Shown here one piece after another: positions 51,473-60,283 of a DNA stretch of 64,000 nt; the first letter of the stretch is position 1, and every line of letters begins with the position of its first letter. Source of the stretch: Salibacterium aidingense DSM 18341 (lineage in GTDB: Bacteria > Bacillota > Bacilli > Bacillales > Marinococcaceae); NCBI RefSeq assembly GCF_000429685.1, contig NZ_AUCI01000002.1, forward strand, positions 248,001-312,000, in the 5' to 3' direction. The notes beneath the pieces are model-generated. The model saw nothing but the letters and a program-made list of their open reading frames with translations, had not been told where the DNA came from and did not search any database. The position numbers and the translations under genes are program-made.

Positions 51473-52006
51473 ATGAGATGGAGTATTCAACAACTTCTAG
51501 CGAAAAAAGAAGAAGGGCTGGAAATGGACGCTTCCGTTGATGTCAGGGAATTGATAGAACGGGACCGTGAAATTCGGGACATCAGTCCGGTTCAGGTGTC
51601 CGGCAGAGGCGATTTCACAGGTGATACAGTCACTTTCCATGTCCGTCTGAAAGGATCGATGGTCTTACCTTGTTCCCGCACATTAGCGGACGTAAATTAT
51701 CCTTTTGATATTCCTATGACAGAAAGCTTCCGACTGGACGGTACTCCTGTGGATGAAGAAGATATTCATTTACATGAACCGGAAAATGGATATGTGGATC
51801 TTCTCCCTTATATTGAAGAGAATATCTTAGTGGAACTTCCTATACAGGTTTTTGCAGATAATGTAAGTGATCATGATTCACCAGCCCCGCAGCATGGGAA
51901 GGACTGGGAAGTCATTACGACAGAAGAAGCAGCAGGGAAGAACCAGGAGGAAGAGGAGAAGGTCGATCCGAGAATGGCTGACTTGGCCAAGTATTTTGAC
52001 AAATAA
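51473..52006 (+). CDS. ylbN: DUF177/YceD protein YlbN
   Basis: 177 residues of the YceD family, widely found directly upstream of rpmF and suspected to act in ribosome or rRNA metabolism. Core VSGRGDFTGDTVTFHVRLKGSMVLPCSRTLADVNYPFDIPMTESF; C terminus acidic, ending DPRMADLAKYFDK. GAGGTGATACCCA precedes ATG 51473. rpmF starts 80 nt after the stop. Confidence 0.9.
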   Translation: MRWSIQQLLAKKEEGLEMDASVDVRELIERDREIRDISPVQVSGRGDFTGDTVTFHVRLKGSMVLPCSRTLADVNYPFDIPMTESFRLDGTPVDEEDIHLHEPENGYVDLLPYIEENILVELPIQVFADNVSDHDSPAPQHGKDWEVITTEEAAGKNQEEEEKVDPRMADLAKYFDK

Positions 52007-52086
52007 GCAAGGATAGGAGATATGCCGGCGCGTATTTCTCCTTTTCTCCATTGAAAATGTATTTACTCTAAAAGGAGGTGTGACAC

Positions 52087-52263
52087 ATGGCAGTACAACC
52101 TAGACGTACGTCTAAAACCCGTAAAAACAAACGTCGCACACATCATAAACTTACTGTAAAAGGTATGGTTAAATGCCCGGATTGCGGGGAAATGAAACTA
52201 TCCCACCGTGTCTGCAGGAATTGCGGTTCTTATAAAGGAGAAACTGTGGTGGAAAAAAGTTAA
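52087..52263 (+). CDS. rpmF: 50S ribosomal protein L32
   Basis: 58-residue L32 of the large subunit. Begins [20 protein letters not shown] and carries four Cys (30, 33, 43, 46: CPDC and CRNC), the zinc-binding form. AAAGGAGGTGTGACAC is a near-perfect ribosome site before ATG 52087. Stop TAA 52261-52263. Co-transcribed with ylbN, with a terminator right after. Confidence 0.97.
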   Translation: MAVQPRRTSKTRKNKRRTHHKLTVKGMVKCPDCGEMKLSHRVCRNCGSYKGETVVEKS

Positions 52264-52275
52264 TAGGTGAACTTG

Positions 52276-52320
52276 AAAGCTGTTCAGGAAGAGAGATTCT
52301 TTTCCTGAACAGCTTTTTTG
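52276..52320 (+). terminator. Terminator of ylbN-rpmF
   Basis: Stem AAAGCTGTTCAGGAA (52276-52290) with TTCCTGAACAGCTTT (52302-52316), 11-nt loop, six T. Confidence 0.95.
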
Positions 52321-52477
52321 TGATGGAAGACAGGGTGCTTTCTTGAGATATTGCTTCGATTCTTTTTTCTTTTAAAAGAATAAAATTTTTAATAAAAGGA
52401 CATAATCATTTGATAGAGCGATTCTATCTTCTAGTTATCATTCATAGAAATAAAGAAAAAGAACGGAGGGATTTCAT

Positions 52478-53098
52478 ATGGCATTATCTCGACAGGATGC
52501 GTGGTCTGCAGATGAAGATATCACTCTTGCTGAAATTGTGCTGCGCCATGTTAGAGAAGGCAGTACTCAACTATCCGCTTTTCAGGAGGCCGGGGAAAAA
52601 TTATCGCGGACCGCAGCAGCCTGCGGTTTCAGGTGGAATGCTTGTATTAGAAAAAAATATGAAAGTGCGATTGAAATGGCACGAACGCATAAGCACAAGA
52701 GTACAGATAAAGGGCTGCTGGCCCGGGAGGAAGAGCAGCAGCCGGACATACCACTTTCAAACATCAAAGATCCCGGACTTTCGAATGAGGAAGAAAACTT
52801 CAGTCCTCACACAGCAGAGATGAAAAACCAGCTGCAGGACACGATTTCCTTTTTAACCAAGCTTTCTCAGTATATGGAGGAAAAAGAGGCTGAAGTCAAC
52901 AATACCCTGGAGAATAAAAAGAAAGAACTGCAGCATGAAAACAAAAAGCTGGAAGAAGAGTTACATCAGGTGAAAAAGGATTTTAAAAGACTGCGGGAAG
53001 ATTATAAAGCCCTACTGGATGTAATGGAAAAAGCGAGAGCGCTGTCTGAAGGAGCTCTCCCTTATCTGGCAGAAGAAGAAATGGAAGAAAGCAGTTAA
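52478..53098 (+). CDS. gerR: RsfA/GerR family sporulation regulator (YlbO)
   Basis: 206 residues: N-terminal Myb/SANT-like DNA-binding region ([25 protein letters not shown], about 1-60, with [14 protein letters not shown]), an acidic linker, and a long C-terminal coiled coil (about 115-195). B. subtilis GerR acts in the mother cell during sporulation. GGAGGGATTTCAT precedes ATG 52478. Position after rpmF and before ylbP matches ylbO. Distinction from RsfA rests on position only. Confidence 0.85.
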   Translation: MALSRQDAWSADEDITLAEIVLRHVREGSTQLSAFQEAGEKLSRTAAACGFRWNACIRKKYESAIEMARTHKHKSTDKGLLAREEEQQPDIPLSNIKDPGLSNEEENFSPHTAEMKNQLQDTISFLTKLSQYMEEKEAEVNNTLENKKKELQHENKKLEEELHQVKKDFKRLREDYKALLDVMEKARALSEGALPYLAEEEMEESS

Positions 53099-53103
53099 TA
53101 AAC

Positions 53104-53139
53104 GAAACGCTCAGATGATCCAGTCATCTGAGCGTTTGT
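53104..53139. terminator. Bidirectional terminator between gerR and ylbP
   Basis: Perfect 14-bp stem AAACGCTCAGATGA (53105-53118) with TCATCTGAGCGTTT (53124-53137), 5-nt loop. Only short T-tracts on either side. Confidence 0.85.
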
Positions 53140-53164
53140 TATGAAGAGCCTGCCCATTCTTTCG

Positions 53165-53671
53165 CTATTCCATTGTCATATCCGTTTCGGAAGGCTGCTG
53201 TTCTTGTTCCTGGACGCCGGCCGGGTACCAAACATATGGATTTTCCCCACGGTCTCTTTCGGGATGGTATGTCACATTTTCAAAGCCCATTTTCTCCCAG
53301 AAGTAATCTGACCGTTGTCTTGCATTTGTTTTTACAGGAAGATTAAATGACTTTGCATAATTTACTAACGTTTCGCCAAAACCGCGGTTTCTGTAAGGTT
53401 CGAGGACTTCAAGCTTCCACAGTTCTAAATAGTCCTGCGGAGGGTCGAAATAAAAGTCAAACTTACTGTCTATCTTATACAGGCACATGCGCGCCACTAG
53501 GCGGTCTCCGTAATAAATACCATAAAAAGGAGATTCGCTGTCGTTTTCGATGATGTTCTCCTCGAGTTCTTCCTTCATGGATAATTCCTGCACACCGACT
53601 TCTTTAAAATTCTGAAATTCTTCTAACGTCTTATAATTTACACGTAAGCGCTTCACTTCATATTTTGACAT
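53165..53671 (-). CDS. ylbP: GNAT acetyltransferase YlbP
   Basis: 168-residue N-acetyltransferase. Core: FYGIYYGDRLVARMCLYKID, LWKLEVLEPYRNRGFGETLVNYAKSF (acetyl-CoA-binding R/Q-x-x-G-x-G/A) and YFWEKMGFENVTY. C-terminal 12 residues are Gln/Glu-rich. Substrate unknown. Start ATG 53671 seven bases after GGAGG; the upstream in-frame ATG at 53686 is too early. Convergent with gerR. Confidence 0.88.
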   Translation of the reverse strand: MSKYEVKRLRVNYKTLEEFQNFKEVGVQELSMKEELEENIIENDSESPFYGIYYGDRLVARMCLYKIDSKFDFYFDPPQDYLELWKLEVLEPYRNRGFGETLVNYAKSFNLPVKTNARQRSDYFWEKMGFENVTYHPERDRGENPYVWYPAGVQEQEQQPSETDMTME

Positions 53672-53859
53672 GTTCATCCTCCTCACCTATCCTGTTAATA
53701 CCATTGTACTATATCCATTTGTGTTTTTGGTGGATGATCTTCTGTTATAGAATAGGCGTAATACTTCTAATATTCTAACATAATCAGCCATTGCTTCCAC
53801 GTTTGAACTCCTTTATGCTACGAATGACAAACAATTTTATGAAAGGTGGGGAATGCTGG

Positions 53860-54252
53860 TTGAGCAATCTACTCATCCTTATTGGCGCCGCCCTGCTTAC
53901 ACTTCCTCTGCTAGCCTGGTATCTGGTTTATATTATGGTGGCAAAAGTTACGAAAAATAAGGGGAAAGCGATACGTACGGCGGCTGATACAACAACCATT
54001 TTGTTTATCACAGCGGTGCATTTACTGGTAATGGAAATATGGGGAGAATCCTATTTTTGGCTTCTACTTCTTATCATTCTTACAACAGCAGTATTTTTTA
54101 CCATTATCCATTACCGCTCGGGACAGGACGTAGAATTTATGCGGTTAATCAAGGGGATATGGCGTTTTACATTCTTTCTCTTCCTCGCAGGATATATTAT
54201 TCTGGCCGGGTACGGCTGGGGGCTTTCCCTGCTTTCTGCTTTTATTGGATAA
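53860..54252 (+). CDS. DUF3397 membrane protein
   Basis: 130 residues, four hydrophobic segments: about 4-28, 44-60, 65-82 and 100-126. Fits DUF3397 (small membrane proteins next to bshC in Bacillaceae). TTG start at 53860 with AAAGGTGGGG upstream; the frame could extend to 53791 but those residues look non-coding. Function unknown. bshC starts 65 nt later. Confidence 0.75.
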   Translation: MSNLLILIGAALLTLPLLAWYLVYIMVAKVTKNKGKAIRTAADTTTILFITAVHLLVMEIWGESYFWLLLLIILTTAVFFTIIHYRSGQDVEFMRLIKGIWRFTFFLFLAGYIILAGYGWGLSLLSAFIG

Positions 54253-54317
54253 TGGTTCATGATAATCTGATAACCAGATAGAAACTCGGAAACAGCAGTA
54301 GAAAGGGTTGGAGCGAA

Positions 54318-55940
54318 ATGGAAGTATGGGACGAAGATTTTTCACAGAGACATACATTTGTTCAGGATTATATAGAAAACAAAACACAGGCCCGCTCTTT
54401 TTTTGATTATGGAGGCTCGCCGGAGGAAATGAAGCGGCGTTATACTGATATTATGGATCGGACATATCCAAGGGAAACATTGTATCAAATTCTACATACA
54501 TATAACCAAAAACTGGCATACGGTGACAATGCGGTTCAGGAACTGAAAAAGTTAAGGGATCCAGAAACTGCAGCTGTTGTAACAGGACAGCAGGCCGGCC
54601 TGCTGTCAGGTCCTTTGTATACAGTGACAAAAGCAATAACAGTGGTGAAAGAAGCGAAGGAAAAAGAAAAGCTGCTAAATAAACCGGTTATTCCAATATT
54701 CTGGATAGCTGGGGAAGACCATGACTGGGAAGAAATCAATCATATTTATCTGCCAGGGCACAAAGCCCCCCAGAAAATCACATACAAAGGGTTTTTTGAA
54801 CCCGGCCGGCCGATGTCTGATCAGCCTGTACAAAAAACCGCTTTGGAGGATTGGTGGAAAAAAGCAGTAGGCTGTCTGCGGGAATCATCTCATACCAAAT
54901 CTTTGTATGACAGCTTCCATCACCTGGTCGAACGATCAGGTTCCATTACGGATTTTTTTGCCGAATGGATGCGCTGGTTATTTCGGGATACCGGGCTCAT
55001 CATGCTTGATGCCGGTGATCAGGCTCTGCGTCCACTGCAAACCGATACATTTCACCAGATCATCAGTCAAAATCACTGGTGCAGGAAAGCTGTGAAAGCG
55101 GGAATGGACCGTAGAGATAACTCCGTATATGGTACGCCGGAAGGATTTAACGAAGAGAGCGCTCAGTTATTCTATCATCCTTATCAAAAAAGGGTGATGT
55201 TATACGAAGGGCAGAATGGTGAATTCACAGATAAGCAAGGGGAGCACCGGTTTGATAAAGGATTTCTGGAGAAAGAAGCTATGGCTCACCCGGAGCGCTT
55301 TAGCTCGACCGCATTAACCAGGCCGCTTATTCAAGAAACCATCCTTCCTGTTCTTGCTTATGCAGGAGGACCTGGAGAAATTAATTACTGGTCGCTTCTG
55401 CAGCCGCTGTTTCATCAATTTGACCTGCATCTTCCCCCTGTACTTCCAAGAATGGAAGCTGTCATTATCCCCCGGACAGCCCAAACGATTGCCCATAAAG
55501 AATCTCTTTCCCTGAGGGAAGTACTGAAATACGGGGCGGAAAAGTATATGGAAGAGTTGCGGAACACCGCGAAGCAGGTAGACGGGAAGATGCTGGCGGA
55601 GGAACTGCTGCAGCAGCTGGAACCTTATCACGCCCGGATGCAGGAGGAGTGGGAGAAAATTGCTCCTTCAGAGAAAAGTTTTGGTGAAACTAACTGGAAA
55701 ATCATAAAAGACAATGTTTCAACATTTGCCAACAAGATGGATAGATACCAGGAAAATCGGGAAGAATGTCGCATTCAGAAGATAAAAAAGCTGGAGCAGC
55801 TTCTTCGGCCATATCATCAGCCTCAGGAACGAATATATAATATATTATTTTTCCTTAATGAGTATGGAGGTAGTTTTATCTCGAACCTTATGGCTAACCT
55901 TCCCCCCGGATGTGGAAAACAGTATGTGATAAAAATGTAA
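54318..55940 (+). CDS. bshC: Bacillithiol synthase BshC
   Basis: Adds cysteine to glucosaminyl-malate in bacillithiol synthesis, the low-molecular-weight thiol of Bacillaceae. 540 aa. Motifs: TAAVVTGQQAGLLSGPLYTVTKAITVV, PIFWIAGEDHDWEEINHIYL, a central Rossmann-like region, and C-terminal coiled coil (about 395-490). GAAAGGGTTGGAGCGAA precedes ATG 54318. Sits before mraZ, the yllA position. Confidence 0.94.
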   Translation: MEVWDEDFSQRHTFVQDYIENKTQARSFFDYGGSPEEMKRRYTDIMDRTYPRETLYQILHTYNQKLAYGDNAVQELKKLRDPETAAVVTGQQAGLLSGPLYTVTKAITVVKEAKEKEKLLNKPVIPIFWIAGEDHDWEEINHIYLPGHKAPQKITYKGFFEPGRPMSDQPVQKTALEDWWKKAVGCLRESSHTKSLYDSFHHLVERSGSITDFFAEWMRWLFRDTGLIMLDAGDQALRPLQTDTFHQIISQNHWCRKAVKAGMDRRDNSVYGTPEGFNEESAQLFYHPYQKRVMLYEGQNGEFTDKQGEHRFDKGFLEKEAMAHPERFSSTALTRPLIQETILPVLAYAGGPGEINYWSLLQPLFHQFDLHLPPVLPRMEAVIIPRTAQTIAHKESLSLREVLKYGAEKYMEELRNTAKQVDGKMLAEELLQQLEPYHARMQEEWEKIAPSEKSFGETNWKIIKDNVSTFANKMDRYQENREECRIQKIKKLEQLLRPYHQPQERIYNILFFLNEYGGSFISNLMANLPPGCGKQYVIKM

Positions 55941-55978
55941 AATGTAAGAATATAAGTGCAACTAATGACTGATATTGC

Positions 55979-56012
55979 AAGTTTCCTTCAAATCGAAGGA
56001 AACTTTTTTTGT
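55979..56012 (+). terminator. Terminator of bshC
   Basis: Stem AAGTTTCCTTC (55979-55989) with GAAGGAAACTT (55995-56005), 5-nt loop, seven T. Confidence 0.92.
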
Positions 56013-56096
56013 CGGTAAAAAATTAAAATAAAACGTGGTATAAAGTGGGGGAATGTGGTAAGTTATAGATAGAAAGTGGAGGAGGATGGTTGCGTA

Positions 56097-56528
56097 ATGT
56101 TCATGGGCGAGCATCATCATAATGTGGATGACAAAGGAAGAATGATCGTCCCGTCCCGCTTTAGAGAGGGGTTGGGAGAAACATTTGTTGTCACCCGTGG
56201 AATGGATGAATGCTTGTTCATTTACCCGATGGAGGAATGGGAACGGCTGGAAAGTAAGCTCAAATCTCTTCCATTTACGAAAAAAGATGCCAGAGCCTTT
56301 ACCCGTTTCTTCTTTTCAGGAGCGGCTGAATGTGAACTGGATAAACAGGGAAGAGTAAGTCTCCCCTCCACATTGCGCCACTATGCAGGTATTCAAAAAG
56401 AATGTGTAGTCATTGGTGTTTCAACAAGAGTTGAAATCTGGAGTAAAGAAAAATGGGAAGAGTATTTCCAAGAATCCCAGCAATCGTTTTCCGAGATCGC
56501 GGAAAATATTGTGGATTTTGATTTCTGA
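56097..56528 (+). CDS. mraZ: Transcriptional regulator MraZ
   Basis: 143 residues, two AbrB-like double-psi SpoVT folds: [26 protein letters not shown] and the second repeat [23 protein letters not shown]. MraZ is a DNA-binding ring protein regulating the division/cell-wall cluster that it opens. Start ATG 56097 gives the usual MFMGE N terminus, with GGAGGAGG upstream; a GTG-type extension to 56076 is not supported. Followed by rsmH after 50 nt. Confidence 0.96.
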   Translation: MFMGEHHHNVDDKGRMIVPSRFREGLGETFVVTRGMDECLFIYPMEEWERLESKLKSLPFTKKDARAFTRFFFSGAAECELDKQGRVSLPSTLRHYAGIQKECVVIGVSTRVEIWSKEKWEEYFQESQQSFSEIAENIVDFDF

Positions 56529-56578
56529 TTGTTTTCATACATGCTTACCACCTGCCCAAAGGAAGGAGGGAGCCGTTT

Positions 56579-57517
56579 TTGGAGTCTTTTTCGCATGATA
56601 CTGTTTTATTAAAGGAGGCGGTGGACGGCCTCGCTGTAAAACAAGGCGGAACCTACGTGGACTGTACGCTCGGAGCGGGCGGACACAGTGAAAGAATATT
56701 GCAGAAGCTGGAATACAGCGGTCATCTGTTTGCTTTTGAACAGGATGAAACGGCCTTGTCTTACGGAAAAGAACGACTCGTCCCTTTTGGAGACCATGTG
56801 ACATTTATACATGAGAATTTTACAAGGTTAAAAGAAGAGCTGGCCGGAAGATCGATACAGGGAGTAGACGGCGTGCTGTTTGATTTGGGAGTGTCCTCCC
56901 CGCAGTTTGACGAGGCGGAAAGAGGATTCAGTTATCGGTTTGACGCACCGCTGGACATGAGAATGGACCCCCGCCAGCAGCTAACGGCAAAAACAGTCGT
57001 TAATGAATGGAGTTTTCAAGAACTCTACTCGATTATTGCTCGGTACGGGGAAGAAAAGTTTGCAAAGCAAATTGCCCGTAAGATAGAAATGGCACGAAAA
57101 ACAGCTCCTGTAGAAACGACCTTCGAACTGACAGAGCTGATAAAGGAAGCCATCCCCGCCCCGGCCCGAAGAAGCGGCGGGCACCCTTCCAAACGGACGT
57201 TTCAGGCACTTCGGATAGCAGTTAATGATGAACTGAATGTGTTTGAAAAGGCATTAACAGACGCCTGTGATTTGCTGAACCGGGGCGGTCGTATAAGTGT
57301 TATTACGTTTCATTCGCTGGAAGACAAGCTTTGCAAAAGGATTTTTAAAGAAAAAAGCAGTCTCCCGGATCTTCCGAAAGGCCTGCCGGTTGTACCGGAA
57401 GGAAGTAAACCTTCGTTTACATTGATCACAAAAAAACCAATTACACCGGAACAACAGGAGCTAAAAAACAATAACCGCGCTCATTCAGCGAAACTGCGAA
57501 TCGCGGAAAAATGTTAG
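56579..57517 (+). CDS. rsmH: 16S rRNA (cytosine-1402-N4) methyltransferase
   Basis: 312-residue SAM enzyme (MraW) modifying C1402. Motifs: [30 protein letters not shown] (SAM site), [50 protein letters not shown] and [22 protein letters not shown] start with GGAAGGAGGG upstream. ftsL begins 12 nt after the stop. Confidence 0.97.
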   Translation: MESFSHDTVLLKEAVDGLAVKQGGTYVDCTLGAGGHSERILQKLEYSGHLFAFEQDETALSYGKERLVPFGDHVTFIHENFTRLKEELAGRSIQGVDGVLFDLGVSSPQFDEAERGFSYRFDAPLDMRMDPRQQLTAKTVVNEWSFQELYSIIARYGEEKFAKQIARKIEMARKTAPVETTFELTELIKEAIPAPARRSGGHPSKRTFQALRIAVNDELNVFEKALTDACDLLNRGGRISVITFHSLEDKLCKRIFKEKSSLPDLPKGLPVVPEGSKPSFTLITKKPITPEQQELKNNNRAHSAKLRIAEKC

Positions 57518-57529
57518 GGGGAAACGTAT

Positions 57530-57898
57530 TTGGATAATCTGGCACAACAAATCCAGCGTCAAAAGCAGGAAAGACAAACTCTACATAAACAGGTGCAGAC
57601 CCATCATATTCCGGGAAAAGTCACTAAAGGAGAAAAAATCCTTGTTTTTTCGATGGTGCTGGCTGTCGTTATCGCGGCTTTTATCCTCATTTCCAACTAT
57701 GCCAATATTTATACACAACAGCGGGAAATAGCAAGCCTCAATCAATCCATAAATGAACAGACGGAGACAAACCGCAGCCTTGAACTGGAGGTTGCCGAAT
57801 TAAGTGCTCCGGATCGTATTATGTATTACGCAAAAGAAGAGTTGGGCATGGAACTGGATGATGAACAGGTAAGAGTGATTCAGAGCGCAACACCTTAA
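57530..57898 (+). CDS. ftsL: Cell division protein FtsL
   Basis: 122 residues, bitopic: cytoplasmic head (1-36), one helix (about 37-59, ILVFSMVLAVVIAAFILISNY) and an extracytoplasmic coiled coil (REIASLNQSINEQTETNRSLELEVAELS). Partner of DivIC and DivIB in the divisome. TTG start after TTAGGGGGAAACG. Identified by size, topology and place between rsmH and pbpB, since FtsL sequence is poorly conserved. Confidence 0.9.
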   Translation: MDNLAQQIQRQKQERQTLHKQVQTHHIPGKVTKGEKILVFSMVLAVVIAAFILISNYANIYTQQREIASLNQSINEQTETNRSLELEVAELSAPDRIMYYAKEELGMELDDEQVRVIQSATP

Positions 57899-57991
57899 GG
57901 CAGGAAACAACCAGATACAAGGGGGCGGCGCGAATTTGCCGCCCTTGTTATGTTTTTAAAGCCGGTACATGAGAAAATAGGCGGTGAGAAG

Positions 57992-60199
57992 ATGGCTCAA
58001 AAACGAAAAAATATTATAAAACGGGCGTTAATGCTATTAACTCTTGTTTTCCTTTTTTTTCTGGTATTTGCCGGAAGAGTAGTGTATGTACAGGTAACCA
58101 AGGAAGTGAACGGGCAGGATCTGCAGGCTATGGCAGAATCCCGCTGGACGACAACGCAGACGCTTCACGGGGAGCGCGGAAGTATTTATGATCGGGAAGG
58201 ACAGGCCCTGGCAGAAGAAGTTCAGTCTTATACTGCATTTGCCGTTCTGGACAAAGAATATGAAGGACATGTAGAAAATCCGGAGGAGACCGCAGAGAAA
58301 TTGGCACCGTTTATTGGATTGGATGCAGCGGAATTACAAGAGATGTTTCAGACCGGATTGGAAGAAGATAAGTTTCAAATTGAGCTGGGATCCGGTTCAA
58401 AATACTTAAGCTTATCACAAAAACAGGAGATTGAGGAACTGGGGCTGAAAGGTATTTATTTTCGGACAGAGCCAAAAAGATATTACCCTAATCAGAAGTT
58501 TGCCTCCCATGTTCTAGGTTATACGGAAAAGGACATGAGTGAAGCGAAAATGGGTCTGGAACTGGAATTGAACAAAGAACTGTCCCCGGCCGACGGTTCG
58601 CTTACCTATCGGCGGAACCGACAGGGAATACCGCTGTGGAACGTTAATGAACAGATCGATGAGCCAAAAAATGGAGAGGATGTATATCTGACCATCGATT
58701 CCAATATCCAGACAGCTTTGGAGCAGGCCATGACAGAAGTAGAAGAACAATACAATCCAAACAAAATGACGGCCATCGTTGCAAATGCTGAAACTGGTGA
58801 AATTCTTGGTATGGGAAACCGCCCCAGCTTTAACCCCAATGAATATGAGTCTATTACCAATTACACAAATTATGCAGTATCCGACCGGTTTGAACCGGGG
58901 TCCACAATGAAAATGTTTACGCTGGCTGCTGCGTTGGAGGAAGAAGTCTACAATGGAAGCGGCGAATACGAGTCAGGGACTTATGATGTCGGCTCAAGAA
59001 CGATAGGGGATCACAACAACAGCAGAGGCTGGGGAAGGATTACGTACGATGAAGGCTTTATCCGCTCCTCCAATGTTGCCTTTGCTAAAGTAGCCCTGGA
59101 ACAGCTTGGTCCAAAACGGTTTTTTCAATACATGAAGAAATTCGGGTTTTCCGAGCCGACGGGAATTGACCTACCAAATGAAGCAGACAGTATTTTGGCA
59201 GAAGCGAACGAGCTGAACACCGCTATTACCGGGTTCGGCCAGTCCAGTGCTGTCACTCCAATCCAACTGATTCAGGCAGCAACAGCTGTGGCGAATGATG
59301 GGAAAATGATGAAGCCCTATATCGTAGATAAAATATACAGCGGGACAGAGGAGCAGTATTCCTACGAAGCGGTGCCTGAATCTTCCGGAAGCCCCATCAG
59401 TGAAGAAACCGCAGCGCTCACCAGAGAAAAGATGGAACAGGTCGTCACTTCCGAAGATGGGACAGGACAGCCTTTTCAAATTGAAGGCATCGATGTGGCG
59501 GGAAAAACCGGAACGGCACAAATAAATGATCCAAATGGCCCTGGTTATTTGAGCGGGGAGGACCAAAATATTTTTTCCTTTATCGGAATGGCGCCGGTGG
59601 AGGATCCAAGTATTATTGTCTATGTTGCCGTGGACCGCCCTGAATTAGAAGAGACAGAGGCTGGTTCTGCTCCGGTTTCCCAAATCTTTAATCCCGTGAT
59701 GAAACAAAGTCTTTCGTATTTGAATCTTTCCCCGGATGACGTTGCAGAAGAGCAGGTCTATGAAGAAGAAGGAATGGAAGCAGAAGATTATCGCGGCAAG
59801 CAGGTGGAAGAAGCGGTGACCAAGTTGGAAGAAAACGGATTAAAACCGATTATATTAGGTGCAGGCAATACGATTGAAGCTCAATACCCGGCCGCAGGCG
59901 AACCGCTAATTATTGGGGAAAAAGTATTTCTGCGGACAAAAGGAAACATCGAAATGCCGGATGTAACAGGATGGTCCCTGCGTGATGTGAAACGATTGAG
60001 TACCTTTACGGATCTGAAGCTGGACCATCTGGGTTCTGGATATGTAACGAAACAGAGTTTAGAACCGGGGGCTGCCATTCATGAAGAAGGCTATTTAACA
60101 GTAGAATTGAAACGCTCTGAAGAAACAGGCTCAGCAAACAGAGAAAATACAGGCGGAGAGGAAGGAGAACAAACACAGGAGCACCAGCAGCGGGAGTAA
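57992..60199 (+). CDS. pbpB: Penicillin-binding protein 2B (division transpeptidase)
   Basis: Class B PBP for septal peptidoglycan, 735 aa. N-terminal helix (LMLLTLVFLFFLVFAGRVVYV), dimerisation domain, transpeptidase with EPGSTMKMFTLAAA (active Ser), RSSNVAFAK and KTGTAQ, then two PASTA domains (about 575-700) and a polar Glu-rich tail. Close to B. subtilis PbpB in order and motifs. Start ATG 57992 after AGGCGGTGAG; ATG 57950 is an alternative adding 14 residues. Confidence 0.95.
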   Translation: MAQKRKNIIKRALMLLTLVFLFFLVFAGRVVYVQVTKEVNGQDLQAMAESRWTTTQTLHGERGSIYDREGQALAEEVQSYTAFAVLDKEYEGHVENPEETAEKLAPFIGLDAAELQEMFQTGLEEDKFQIELGSGSKYLSLSQKQEIEELGLKGIYFRTEPKRYYPNQKFASHVLGYTEKDMSEAKMGLELELNKELSPADGSLTYRRNRQGIPLWNVNEQIDEPKNGEDVYLTIDSNIQTALEQAMTEVEEQYNPNKMTAIVANAETGEILGMGNRPSFNPNEYESITNYTNYAVSDRFEPGSTMKMFTLAAALEEEVYNGSGEYESGTYDVGSRTIGDHNNSRGWGRITYDEGFIRSSNVAFAKVALEQLGPKRFFQYMKKFGFSEPTGIDLPNEADSILAEANELNTAITGFGQSSAVTPIQLIQAATAVANDGKMMKPYIVDKIYSGTEEQYSYEAVPESSGSPISEETAALTREKMEQVVTSEDGTGQPFQIEGIDVAGKTGTAQINDPNGPGYLSGEDQNIFSFIGMAPVEDPSIIVYVAVDRPELEETEAGSAPVSQIFNPVMKQSLSYLNLSPDDVAEEQVYEEEGMEAEDYRGKQVEEAVTKLEENGLKPIILGAGNTIEAQYPAAGEPLIIGEKVFLRTKGNIEMPDVTGWSLRDVKRLSTFTDLKLDHLGSGYVTKQSLEPGAAIHEEGYLTVELKRSEETGSANRENTGGEEGEQTQEHQQRE

Positions 60200-60283
60200 A
60201 GACAGCGCGGTGTGTTCTTAATAAGGGTGAACAAGCATAAGGTTATTATAGAAAATTTATAATCTTATGGTGGTGGCTCGGAC